The notes: generated from the sequence alone by a model not told the origin. 44,353 bases of DNA from Burkholderiaceae bacterium (GCA_023261135.1 JALRJP010000006.1:1-44353); one strand, 5' to 3'; counted from the first letter of the stretch, positions 34,975-43,495 are shown. Numbers and translations are program-made.

Positions 34975-35826
34975 ATGTTAAAACCCTCGCTCGAGCTTAT
35001 CGAAATAAAAACCGATACAGAGCCGCTGGTCGGGCTCCTTTACCGCCCGCCTGGGGAGCGCCTCGTCCCCAACGCCCGGCGACGCTGCGCAGTCCTATTT
35101 CATGGCAACACCATGAATTTTTATTCGGGCGCGTTGCGATTCCTGCCTCCTCGGCTGGTTTCAATGGGCTACACCTGCCTTGCATTTAACCGTCGTGGTC
35201 ACGATATTCTAACAACCCGCAATAGCCGCAACCCAGAGGGAGGAGCTTTTCAGTCTACTGCGCAGGCGATCGAGGACAACGAACTGGCTGTCGCCTACCT
35301 GCGTAGTCTCAATCTCCCCGCCCCCGTGGTTATTGGGCATAGTAACGGGGGAATGTTGGCTGTGGAATTTGTGTCAAGGCATCCAGAGACGCCCGGGATG
35401 GTACTTTTATCTGCGCACCGGGGCGGCGAAGGCCTTTTGCCTGATGCATCCTCATCCGGACTTTTAGCCTGCGATCAATTGCAAAGCATTACAGAAAAAG
35501 CTGCGGCACTTGTAGAGGCGGGTAAAGGCCAGGCACTCATACAACTGCCTGGCTGGTGGTGGGTGATATCGGCCCAGAGCTTTTTAGATCTAACAAAAAC
35601 CTTACCAGACACCTTGGCTCTTGCGCCCTCCATTCAGTGCCCAACGCTCTTCCTGGTCGGCGACTCGGAACCAACATCGCGTTATCCTGCTCAGGCCTTC
35701 GCCGGAAAAACCCAAGGCAGCTGTACAGTGACAGTGATCGAAGACTGCGATCATTTTTACAACGACCGCGAAGCCCAGGTTTCCGACGAAGTCTGCAGAT
35801 GGCTTACGAGTACATTAGATTCCTAG
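34975..35826 (+). CDS. Alpha/beta hydrolase
   Basis: A 283-residue serine hydrolase. The oxyanion region CAVLFHGNT (about 41-49), nucleophile elbow GHSNGG, acid in LVGDSEPT and His in EDCDHFYND give a complete triad. AGGAGG (34962-34967) precedes the ATG. The lid region is Trp-rich (LPGWWWVISA). It follows the 2-oxoglutarate oxygenase gene and its final 12 bp overlap the convergent aldo-keto reductase gene. The substrate is unknown: ester, lactone or C-C hydrolysis are all possible for this fold. Confidence 0.9.
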   Translation: MLKPSLELIEIKTDTEPLVGLLYRPPGERLVPNARRRCAVLFHGNTMNFYSGALRFLPPRLVSMGYTCLAFNRRGHDILTTRNSRNPEGGAFQSTAQAIEDNELAVAYLRSLNLPAPVVIGHSNGGMLAVEFVSRHPETPGMVLLSAHRGGEGLLPDASSSGLLACDQLQSITEKAAALVEAGKGQALIQLPGWWWVISAQSFLDLTKTLPDTLALAPSIQCPTLFLVGDSEPTSRYPAQAFAGKTQGSCTVTVIEDCDHFYNDREAQVSDEVCRWLTSTLDS

Positions 35827-36804
35827 AGTACCCATCATCTTTTCTGGATAACGCGTTCCAGCGATTTGGGTTGGTGGAAAGGCCTCATCGAGTTGCGCAA
35901 GCTCCGCGGCTGACAACTTAAGATCGATGGCTGCAAGGTTCTCTTCGAGATACTTAACACGCTTAGTCCCCGGAATTGGAATGACGTCGGCTCCTTTGGC
36001 ATGCACCCAGGCAAGAGCAACCTGCGCAGTCGTTGCGCTATGGTTGGAGGCAATTATCCGAACAGACTCGAGCAGCGCAAGATTCTGATCGAGGCTTCCT
36101 CCAGCAAACCGCGGATGGTTAATACGCATATCGCCATCCGACAAAGACGTGAGGTCTTTAATCGTTCCACTTAAAAATCCCCGGCCCAATGGGGCATAGG
36201 CCATGAGCGCCACTCCGAGCTCTCTGCAGGCAGGAAGTATTTCTGGCTCAATGTCGCGACTCCAAAGTGAGTACTCTGTCTCGACGGCCGCGATTGGATG
36301 CACCTTACTGGCTCGGCGTATGGTTTCTGCACCCGACTCAGACAAGCCTAAAAACCGTACCTTCCCCTGCTCTACCAACTGAGCCATAGCGCCCACGGTA
36401 TCCTCAATAGGGACCTCTGGATCAACGCGATGCAGCGCATAGAGATCAATCACCTCTTCACCTAAGCGCTTCAAGGAGTTCTCACAGGCTTTTATCACCC
36501 ATTTAGGATGCCCGCCCGAGAGACCAAGCTCGTTGGCGCCGCCCAGCGCCAAGTTGCCGAATTTTGTCGCAAGAAAAACCTCATCCCTACGGCCCTTGAT
36601 GGCTCTGCCAACGAGCTCTTCATTCGCTCCCTTGCCATAAGCATCAGAGGTCACGATAAGATTCGCCCCCAAATCAATCGCTTTATGAATAGTCTGAGTC
36701 GATGATTCGTCATCGGGCTTTCCATAAAAGATCGACATTCCCATACATCCCAAGCCCTGCGTTGAGACCAAGGGGCCATTTCTTCCTAGTACAACTTTTC
36801 TCAT
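35815..36804 (-). CDS. Aldo-keto reductase lacking the usual catalytic Asp
   Basis: A 329-residue TIM-barrel NADPH reductase of the AKR superfamily (yakc / AKR13-like). The tetrad normally is Asp, Tyr, Lys, His. Y56 (SDAYGKGANEELVG), K81 (LATKFGN) and H125 (YALHRVD) are present, but the Asp expected five residues before the Tyr is V51 (codon GTG): NLIVTSDAY replaces the usual FDTAxxY. Cofactor motifs LGLSESG and IPIPGTKRVKYLEENL are intact, so NADPH should still bind. Activity may be reduced or altered. It ends the minus-strand series amidase, hydrolase, DctP-like receptor, AKR. Confidence 0.9.
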   Translation of the reverse strand: MRKVVLGRNGPLVSTQGLGCMGMSIFYGKPDDESSTQTIHKAIDLGANLIVTSDAYGKGANEELVGRAIKGRRDEVFLATKFGNLALGGANELGLSGGHPKWVIKACENSLKRLGEEVIDLYALHRVDPEVPIEDTVGAMAQLVEQGKVRFLGLSESGAETIRRASKVHPIAAVETEYSLWSRDIEPEILPACRELGVALMAYAPLGRGFLSGTIKDLTSLSDGDMRINHPRFAGGSLDQNLALLESVRIIASNHSATTAQVALAWVHAKGADVIPIPGTKRVKYLEENLAAIDLKLSAAELAQLDEAFPPTQIAGTRYPEKMMGTLGI

Positions 36805-36902
36805 CAGTTTTTCCTCTAAAAATAAAACCTGGAGTCTGGTGGGTGAAGCGCTCTACGCTAAAAATCTAATCTCGCTCGCCCGCCAGGCTTACATCTACAC
36901 AA

Positions 36903-37979
36903 TTAGGAAGCTTCGTATTTCTGACGAGCCTTTAAGAAATATTCCCAGACCTTTCGAACATTCTTGAACCCTTGATCCTCTTGCTTCTTGAACATGACGT
37001 CGTTTGCAGCATCACCACCCTTCTTAATAAAGGTCGCGTCAGACGGGCTGCTCTTGTGAAACTGTATGTTGTTGCTCTTCGCCCAGGCCGCTTTTACATC
37101 AGCCTCGTCGTTCATCAGAGTCTGCCCATATTTAATGGCGTACTCCATACGAAGATCGATAAGCATTTTTTGGAGTTCAGGCGATAGCGCCCTAAACTTT
37201 TTCCCGGAGACAAAAAGTCCCGAGGCGAGAGCCCCACCATTACCGCCTGCTCCGGGCGGGTTTACATAGTGCACATGGTTAACCACTTCGTTAAGTTTGA
37301 AGGCGTTACTAAGAACGATGGCCATGTCACCAAGCGCATCAATGGTCCCGCGATCAATCGCCTGATACATGTCATTGAAGGGCATGAAGATGGGGTTTGC
37401 GCCGAGGCTCTTGTAATAGTCAACGCGAACCCCGCCGTAGGTTCGCAGAGACTTGCCGGACAACTCTTTAACCGAGTTCAGCTTATTTTTAGTGCCTACC
37501 GGAGCGTGCCCGCTTATGTGTGGCATAAGAAAAACAATGTCAGCTTTTTGAATTTCCGCCTTCACATCGGGCTGATTTTCCATCGTATCAATGGCGGCCT
37601 TTAATGCAGCAACGTAGTTGTCTCCGAAATTAAAAACGTTGTCGAGCATAAGATAGTTAGGGAACTGGGTAGGGTAATAGGTACTGCTCACCCAAGCCAT
37701 GTCCGCAATTCCGGATTGAATACCAGGCAAGGCATCTGCCCACTTCACCAAAGAATTTGCCCAGAAGAACTGCACCTTAATTTGACCATTCGATCGCTTC
37801 TCAACCTCTGCAGCCCACCACTTGTGTAGATTTCCAAACCAAGATTTCTCGGGGATCGGCTCCGCGATTTTCCAGACATGCGTCTGTTGGGCTATGGCCG
37901 TTGAAGGAGAAAGCAATACGAAAAATGAAGAAACCAGACCAGCAATTCCTGCACTAACACAACGTCGAGATAATCTCAT
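36903..37979 (-). CDS. Orphan TRAP-type DctP-like solute receptor
   Basis: A 358-residue periplasmic binding protein with a Sec signal peptide cleaved near residue 30 (STAIA). The DctP fold is indicated by WWAAEVEKRSNGQIKVQFFWANSL, GIQSGIADMAWVSSTYYPTQFPNYLMLDNVFN, LSGKSLRTYGGVRVDYYKSLGANPIFMPFNDMYQAIDRGTIDALGD, summarised by the RTYGG and ALGD elements. No DctQ or DctM membrane gene lies in the window, so it either works with a distant transporter or acts as a sensor-type receptor. It is downstream of an alpha/beta hydrolase and an amidase gene on the same strand. Confidence 0.9.
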   Translation of the reverse strand: MRLSRRCVSAGIAGLVSSFFVLLSPSTAIAQQTHVWKIAEPIPEKSWFGNLHKWWAAEVEKRSNGQIKVQFFWANSLVKWADALPGIQSGIADMAWVSSTYYPTQFPNYLMLDNVFNFGDNYVAALKAAIDTMENQPDVKAEIQKADIVFLMPHISGHAPVGTKNKLNSVKELSGKSLRTYGGVRVDYYKSLGANPIFMPFNDMYQAIDRGTIDALGDMAIVLSNAFKLNEVVNHVHYVNPPGAGGNGGALASGLFVSGKKFRALSPELQKMLIDLRMEYAIKYGQTLMNDEADVKAAWAKSNNIQFHKSSPSDATFIKKGGDAANDVMFKKQEDQGFKNVRKVWEYFLKARQKYEAS

Positions 37980-38066
37980 TGTCGCCTCACTTTAGTAGAA
38001 AAAGAGTCCAATTGAACGCTTGCCCATCCTAGGGTTCCTTATCCCAGATGTGATCTAGGGAAAACG

Positions 38067-38080
38067 TTAATAATTATTAA
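38067..38080. promoter_or_regulatory. AT-only palindrome upstream of the DctP-like gene
   Basis: TTAATAATTATTAA is a perfect 14 bp palindrome, embedded in AACGTTAATAATTATTAAACG. It lies in the 114 bp upstream of the DctP-like gene and could be an operator or an AT-rich promoter element. Confidence 0.3.
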
Positions 38081-38093
38081 ACGATCAGTTAGT

Positions 38094-38900
38094 TCACTTA
38101 AAGTGATGCGTGAGTAAGGCGTTAAATTCCTTAGGATTTTGTATGTTGGGAAGGTGGCCAGCATTAGGCACCCCAGCATAACGCGCAGATGGCAGAAGCG
38201 GGGCAAGTTCCAAAAGCGCCTTGGGGAAGGGACCATCGTTCTCTCCCGAAATGAACAAGGTTCGCGGTGTGATTTTGTTAACCAAGGGAAGGTAGGCGAG
38301 TTTCTGAATAGCTTGTGCACAACCGACAAAGCCGTTAACAGTAGTCTTACCAATTTGGTCTTTAAAGCGAGACATGACGGCCACATTGGCGGAATCATTC
38401 GCATACCCTTCACCGAACCAACGCTCCACAGTCGCCTGAGCCATGGCAGTGCATCCTTTGTCCAAAGCAAGCTGAATGCGGGGGTTCCACGAGTCTGCCA
38501 TCTCCTGCGGCATATCGGCCCGTGTATCGCAGATCACGAGGCTTTCGAATCTCGAGGCATGATGAATTCCGAGGCCCAAGCCAATCATCCCGCCAAGCGA
38601 GAGCCCCACGAAATGGGCCTTTGGAATTGCAAGCGTGTCGAGCACTCTCACGCAGTCTTGGGCAAGATCATTCAAGGTAAATCCCAGGCCCGTTGGTCCA
38701 GAAGACCCGTGCCCACGCGTATCCATGCCAAGTACGCGATAGCCTAAAGAACTAAGTAATGTTGCCTGCTCCTCCCACATCATGGAGGAAGAGAGTATAG
38801 AGTGCGAAAGAAGGACCGTTCCCCTGCCTCCCGTCTCGGTGTCATACACCGCAATGGACTGCTCATTGACTTGTAGGATTTTGCAGTTACCAAAACTCAT
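38094..38900 (-). CDS. Alpha/beta hydrolase, 3-oxoadipate enol-lactonase-like
   Basis: A 268-residue serine hydrolase of the PcaD-like group. Triad elements: GLSLGGMIGLGL (nucleophile Ser), SGENDGPFP (Asp) and PNAGHLPNIQNP (His). The oxyanion segment VLLSHSILSSSMMW and GMDTRGHGSS are typical. AGGAGT lies before the ATG. It follows the amidase gene by 27 bp in the same operon. It may hydrolyse a lactone or ester intermediate; the resemblance to enol-lactonases fixes the fold, not the substrate. Confidence 0.9.
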   Translation of the reverse strand: MSFGNCKILQVNEQSIAVYDTETGGRGTVLLSHSILSSSMMWEEQATLLSSLGYRVLGMDTRGHGSSGPTGLGFTLNDLAQDCVRVLDTLAIPKAHFVGLSLGGMIGLGLGIHHASRFESLVICDTRADMPQEMADSWNPRIQLALDKGCTAMAQATVERWFGEGYANDSANVAVMSRFKDQIGKTTVNGFVGCAQAIQKLAYLPLVNKITPRTLFISGENDGPFPKALLELAPLLPSARYAGVPNAGHLPNIQNPKEFNALLTHHFK

Positions 38901-38927
38901 GGTTCACTCCTGTAAAGAATTACGGTT

Positions 38928-41240
38928 TTAATACGCCTTGCCTAGCGGTCCAAATTTGGGAGGCGGCCTACGGCGGCACGAGACCTTTTCATAAGCAGAT
39001 GCCAGCTTCAAAAGCTCAGCCTCGCGACCAATTTCACCTCGAAAAACCAGTGAGAAAGGAAGTCCCACACCATCAACTTTTTGCAGGCTCGTTCCTGGCT
39101 TTGCCTTGTAGGACTGACCATCTTCAGCAAGGGCGAACTCAGCATCGCAGACTTCGTTAACGTAACCTGCAGGCACAAGAATTTCGGTAAGTCCTGCATT
39201 GGGTCCATGGAAAGACTCAAAGAAGTAATGTCGCGCCAAACCAGGTTCTTCTGGATAACCAATGCGGGCTGGCGGAAGCACGGTATGAACACGCACCAGA
39301 GCTTCGAGCTTGTTCTCATGCAACACCATCATGTCAACACGCCTTAGAAGTTCGCGAAGCATAATCCGCTCATCAACACCCTGCCGTCCGCCTAGAGGAT
39401 TTCGAGGATCTGACGTTTCCTGCCAGTTGAGAAAGGCCGCCCGCTGATCATCACCCCAAAAGCTTGATCGCTTATTCAACTCTTCCCAGTTGGTAAGCGT
39501 TTCTTTAATTCCCCAGCGCCCCCAGTCTTCAGCCCTTCGACGTAAATATTGGCTAATGTGAAAGCGGAATGCATGCGCAAGGATCTGGTCTTGAACAGTG
39601 GCCAGGTCAAGGTTTCGCGGGGCAGGCAGCTTGAGATCTGACAGACCAACAAGGTAGTCAATGGGCTCCATGTCTCCGGCCCCAAAGAATTTCCCAGGCT
39701 GGAACTCTGTGGGCTTAATTGCATTTGCAAAATCCGGAAAAACAGGCTCGCCCGCAGGATTAAGACGAAACAAGAGATCTGGCATAAAAACTGGGATAAG
39801 CCGGCAGAGGGCTTCGCTGAAACTGGTCTTCAACTGCTCAATATCAGGGTCAGCCTTCCAATGTGGATGCCTCGACTCCACCAAGGTCAGCCCTAGTCGC
39901 CCTCCGAGCATTTCTTTTATTTCTCTCGAGGCCGCTGCAACAATGGGCTTAACGGCAAGAGTGTCTCCGGGATCGAGCATTGATTCACGAACCACGCCAA
40001 TGCGACGACCGCGAAGAGCAAGAATACTTTGCTCGGATGCCAGATGGGGAACCAAACCCTCAGGGGGTGGATAGCTTGCTCGAGGAACTGTCGTGTAAGG
40101 ATCTCTCGGGTCGTAATAGCCACCCTCCTCGTCCCGCAAGGCATCAAGGATATGGGCACAGTCCTCGAGTGACTTCGCCATGACTCCAGTGCGATCGCAA
40201 TAAATATCGGCGCCAATTGCGCCACCATCAAACCCAAGCATGGCCTTATGAGGAAGGATTAACGCAATGGCATTGTGGTTAGAAGGTCCTCGAGTTGACA
40301 TTCGGGTTTCCTCCCCGAGACTCGCCATGACCATATTGGTAGAGACGGACACGCCAGAACCCGAGCTTGACCCCAGGGATGCTGACCGACTGGTGTCGTA
40401 GGGATTTGCGGGATTCCCACCCCAGGTTGACCGCTGATAGCCTGAGACGGAGGGCAAGATCTTCACCGGCTTATTTCGTCCGCCTGGGTCGCCAGCTCGA
40501 CCGTTGTACTCCGTCATGACTGACTTTGCGAAAATGATGGCGCCCTTCTCGCGCAGGCGTTCAACCAAGAGATGATCCCTTGCCGGGAAGTCGGCATCAA
40601 ACCGAGCGTCGGCTCCGCCTGTGGACCGCATGTCTTTGGTATCGAAGGCGTCCTTAAATGAAAACACCACCCCGTAAAGCGGCATAGCTTGAAGATCGGG
40701 CTTCGCGCCGTACTTTGCATCCAAGTACCTCGCCTGCTCGAGCGCATCAGGATACCGACGAAAGATTTCGCAGACGGCTGGCGCTCCCTCGGGAAGCGGG
40801 CCATCGTCTGGATGTCGGTCGAAATCTCCGTAACAGACAACAGACCTCTCTCCTCGAATATTCAAGGTTGACAGCGCATTGACCTGGTCGGACTTTCCAT
40901 CGCCCACAAGCATGCCGTATTGCTGATAAGCCGTGGGATCGGAGGCCGTCGGCCGCATCTCCCCAAACTCCAAAGGAGGCCCCTTATAGCCCGCAAGATC
41001 TGGAAAGAGTTCCGAGGCGGGGATTGTCTGGCTTGGAAACCTAAGGCGCTCGCCCCCCCGAACGGTACCCGGCACCTCCGGCGCCTTGTCCCCAGTTGGG
41101 GTAACAAGCAGACTGGACGGACCGTTGAAAGCTCGGACACGCTCGAGATACTGGAGAACAACCTGCTCACAAGTGATCTCGGCGTTTTTGATTGCGGCAT
41201 GAAGGTCGCTTATTGATGCTTCAAAGACAGAAAATGACAT
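38928..41240 (-). CDS. Long amidase-signature family hydrolase with variant active-site loop
   Basis: A 770-residue amidase; most members have 450-550. The Ser-cisSer-Lys triad is recognisable: K196 (FSFKDAFDTKD), the cis-Ser at about S292/S293 (GSSSGSGVSV) and the nucleophile S315 in GEETRMSTRGPS, where the usual GSDTGGSIRxP has become GEETRM-S-TRGP. The core sits between a ~150-residue N-terminal part and a long C-terminal extension (about 450-770) with no domain I recognise. There is no signal peptide, so it is cytosolic. It heads a minus-strand operon with the hydrolase at 38094 and probably releases ammonia from an amide intermediate (inference). Confidence 0.88.
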   Translation of the reverse strand: MSFSVFEASISDLHAAIKNAEITCEQVVLQYLERVRAFNGPSSLLVTPTGDKAPEVPGTVRGGERLRFPSQTIPASELFPDLAGYKGPPLEFGEMRPTASDPTAYQQYGMLVGDGKSDQVNALSTLNIRGERSVVCYGDFDRHPDDGPLPEGAPAVCEIFRRYPDALEQARYLDAKYGAKPDLQAMPLYGVVFSFKDAFDTKDMRSTGGADARFDADFPARDHLLVERLREKGAIIFAKSVMTEYNGRAGDPGGRNKPVKILPSVSGYQRSTWGGNPANPYDTSRSASLGSSSGSGVSVSTNMVMASLGEETRMSTRGPSNHNAIALILPHKAMLGFDGGAIGADIYCDRTGVMAKSLEDCAHILDALRDEEGGYYDPRDPYTTVPRASYPPPEGLVPHLASEQSILALRGRRIGVVRESMLDPGDTLAVKPIVAAASREIKEMLGGRLGLTLVESRHPHWKADPDIEQLKTSFSEALCRLIPVFMPDLLFRLNPAGEPVFPDFANAIKPTEFQPGKFFGAGDMEPIDYLVGLSDLKLPAPRNLDLATVQDQILAHAFRFHISQYLRRRAEDWGRWGIKETLTNWEELNKRSSFWGDDQRAAFLNWQETSDPRNPLGGRQGVDERIMLRELLRRVDMMVLHENKLEALVRVHTVLPPARIGYPEEPGLARHYFFESFHGPNAGLTEILVPAGYVNEVCDAEFALAEDGQSYKAKPGTSLQKVDGVGLPFSLVFRGEIGREAELLKLASAYEKVSCRRRPPPKFGPLGKAY

Positions 41241-41352
41241 GCTTCATAATTCCCTTTACTGAACAAATGATAAACAGCATTCTTGGGTTTGCAAGGTATG
41301 AGAACTACTAATATCCGAACTATAAAAATTCTGTTGCATTAACGGTCATGGC

Positions 41353-41366
41353 GAGACACCTGTCTC
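41353..41366. promoter_or_regulatory. 14 bp inverted repeat between divergent amidase and hydrolase genes
   Basis: GAGACA-CC-TGTCTC, a perfect 6-2-6 palindrome, sits in the roughly 170 bp intergenic region upstream of both divergent genes. It is a candidate operator. It has the same spacing as the repeat at 10457-10470, but a different sequence. Confidence 0.45.
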
Positions 41367-41410
41367 TTTACTAGCCTTTTAAACACACTATGGAAGGAGT
41401 TACATCTGTT

Positions 41411-42181
41411 ATGCCAACGCTTGAACATTCTCTGGGAGCCACCGACTTTGAAAGAGCCGGGCCAACTCAACAAAGACCGCTGGTGCTCTTTCATACCCTT
41501 CTTGCCGATCGCAGCGTTTACGATGGCATTTTTCCGGTGCTGGCAAAGACACGCGATGTCATTCGTTTTCAATTCCCCGGGTTTGGTGATTCCAAGGGCC
41601 GATGCGAATCCATTGACGATTACGCCAGCTGGACCATTTCCTTTCTTAAAGCACTGGCATTGCCATGTCCTGTGGACGTTTTCTCCAATGGCTTTGGCGG
41701 TTTCGTCTCTGTTGGGGTGGTAAGTCGTGCACCCGAATTAGTCAATAAACTTACCATTGCAAACAGCGGGGCGGCCTTTCCTGATGAGCGCAAGCCGCCC
41801 CTTCTCAAGATGGCGGAACTCGTTGAGACTAAGGGAATTGAGTCGGTTCTTGACACGGCCATCTCGCGAATGTTTCCAGAGGAATTTGCAACCGCCAACC
41901 CTGAAATCGTGAAACAGAGAAAAGAGGCACTTTCTAAAACGAACCCCCAGCAATTTGCCGTAGCCTGTCGGGCACTTGAAAAACTTGACTATCGCGCGCT
42001 TGCAAAGGGCATAAGTAAGCCCGTTCATATTGTTGCTGGCCTTAACGATGCAACGACACCACCCGCCATGTCCCAGGAGTTGCACAAAATTATCCAAGGG
42101 TCGGAGTACTCCGAGATTGACGATTGCGGCCACTGCCCTCAAATTCAGCAGCCGCAAAAAACTTTGCAACTACTGAGCTAG
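41411..42181 (+). CDS. Alpha/beta-hydrolase-fold protein without the catalytic nucleophile
   Basis: A 256-residue protein in which the nucleophile elbow reads F-S-N-G-F-G-G: the serine of GxSxG is replaced by G94 (codon GGC). The acid D213 (GLNDATTPP) and H241 (DCGHCPQIQQP) remain. The oxyanion segment LVLFHTLLADRSVYD and FPGFGDSKG keep the fold. The start at 41411 is preferred because AAGGAG lies 11 bp upstream; an in-frame ATG at 41390 is possible. From memory the pyrimidine-pathway protein RutD has Ala at this position, so a nucleophile-free member acting on a labile carbamate or similar compound has precedent. It lies 85 bp before the next hydrolase. Confidence 0.88.
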   Translation: MPTLEHSLGATDFERAGPTQQRPLVLFHTLLADRSVYDGIFPVLAKTRDVIRFQFPGFGDSKGRCESIDDYASWTISFLKALALPCPVDVFSNGFGGFVSVGVVSRAPELVNKLTIANSGAAFPDERKPPLLKMAELVETKGIESVLDTAISRMFPEEFATANPEIVKQRKEALSKTNPQQFAVACRALEKLDYRALAKGISKPVHIVAGLNDATTPPAMSQELHKIIQGSEYSEIDDCGHCPQIQQPQKTLQLLS

Positions 42182-42265
42182 AGGCTTGGCCCGAAAAGGA
42201 CCTTATGTCCTCGAAATTAACGTTGACAAAATTTTTAAACGTTCCAAACCGGAAGGAAGATTGTT

Positions 42266-43495
42266 ATGGCACAAGACAACCTCATCGAGGTTATTACTGA
42301 AAATAAACTGCCTCATTACGAGCCCTACGGATGGCATCACTGGCCTGAGCACCCTTGGCTTGCGTATCAGTTTAGGCGGGGACTTGGCGAGACTCAGGAG
42401 GGCGGGGGCGCAGTCAGTGAGGTATTCCAAGCAGCAAGTCGAATGATCCCAGGTGATCTGGAGAGCTGGCACAAAGAATGGAAGCACATTGCAGACCGCA
42501 ACTGGACAAGAGGTTCGGAGGCTGAGGCGAGTGGTCACATACGAACCGCAATGAACTGCTTCCTGCGGGCGGCTGACTACTATCGACAAGCCGAGTTTTT
42601 TCTAAAACCGGACGACAAACGCCGGCTAGCAACCTTTGAAAAAATGGAGGCCTGTAGCCATCGCTTTCTTAAGTCCCTTAACCCACCCGGAGAGATCGTC
42701 GATATTCCTTACGAGAACGGAGTGCCGATATGCGGATATTTCGTTCGCAGCCCCTACCCTGTCGCGAAGCAGCCGGTGCTTATCTGCATGGGCGGACTTG
42801 ACTCCATTAAGGACGAAATGTGGTTCATGCAGGCAAAAGGCGCCTTGCAGAGAGGGATTGCTGTCTTAATGATCGACGGGCCTGGCCAGGGTGGAACTTT
42901 AAGGCGACATGGGGTTCCGAACCGGGTAGATACCGAGGTTCCGATCGGCAAGTGTATTGATTGGCTTGAGGCGCGCTCGGATATTGACGCAAGCCGAATC
43001 GCCGTGTGCGGATCGAGCCTCGGGGGCTACTATGCGGCCCGTGCAGGATGCTACGAGCATCGCCTAGCGGCCTGTATTGCGCACGGCGCCATTTGGGCAA
43101 TTACGGACCTCTGGGGTGAGGCCTCCGAAGACCACGGGTTATCCGAACACATTAAGTGGGTCTTCGGCTGTGGTTCCATGAAAGAGTCCATGAAGAAGGC
43201 CAAGGACTTCACGCTTGATGGGCACCTTGACCATATGCAATGCCCGTTTCTTGTAATGCACGGTGGGCACGATGTGCTCACCGTATCACAGGCTCAGAAG
43301 GTCTATGACTACGGCAAAGCCAAGGGCAAGGACGTAACGCTTCGGTTACTTAACGAGGAGGAGACGGGGGCGGAGCACTGCCAACACGACAACCCCACCA
43401 TTGGCCAGGAAATTCTTGGTGACTGGCTCGCCGATCGATTCGGTATCGACCAGCGAGCCTTAATGAACAGTGGGAGTACACCCTTTTCCCTCTAA
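42266..43495 (+). CDS. Alpha/beta hydrolase related to 2,6-dihydroxypseudooxynicotine hydrolase
   Basis: A 409-residue serine hydrolase with an N-terminal helical cap (about 1-150) before the alpha/beta core, the architecture of 2,6-dihydroxypseudooxynicotine hydrolase and fungal pigment hydrolases. The triad is S251 (CGSSLGGYYA), D336 (HGGHDVLTV) and H371 (GAEHCQHD). Other landmarks: GGLDSIKDEMWFM and IDGPGQGGTLRRHG. In nicotine breakdown the related enzyme cleaves a C-C bond next to a dihydroxypyridine ring; the same chemistry here is inferred. AAGGAAG precedes the ATG. It converges with the ACMSD-like gene (24 bp between stops). Confidence 0.88.
   Translation: MAQDNLIEVITENKLPHYEPYGWHHWPEHPWLAYQFRRGLGETQEGGGAVSEVFQAASRMIPGDLESWHKEWKHIADRNWTRGSEAEASGHIRTAMNCFLRAADYYRQAEFFLKPDDKRRLATFEKMEACSHRFLKSLNPPGEIVDIPYENGVPICGYFVRSPYPVAKQPVLICMGGLDSIKDEMWFMQAKGALQRGIAVLMIDGPGQGGTLRRHGVPNRVDTEVPIGKCIDWLEARSDIDASRIAVCGSSLGGYYAARAGCYEHRLAACIAHGAIWAITDLWGEASEDHGLSEHIKWVFGCGSMKESMKKAKDFTLDGHLDHMQCPFLVMHGGHDVLTVSQAQKVYDYGKAKGKDVTLRLLNEEETGAEHCQHDNPTIGQEILGDWLADRFGIDQRALMNSGSTPFSL

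Noticed and set aside
38139-38747. A 202-residue plus-strand frame opposite the 38094 hydrolase
   Set aside because: The minus-strand protein has a full hydrolase triad; the antisense translation shows no domain.
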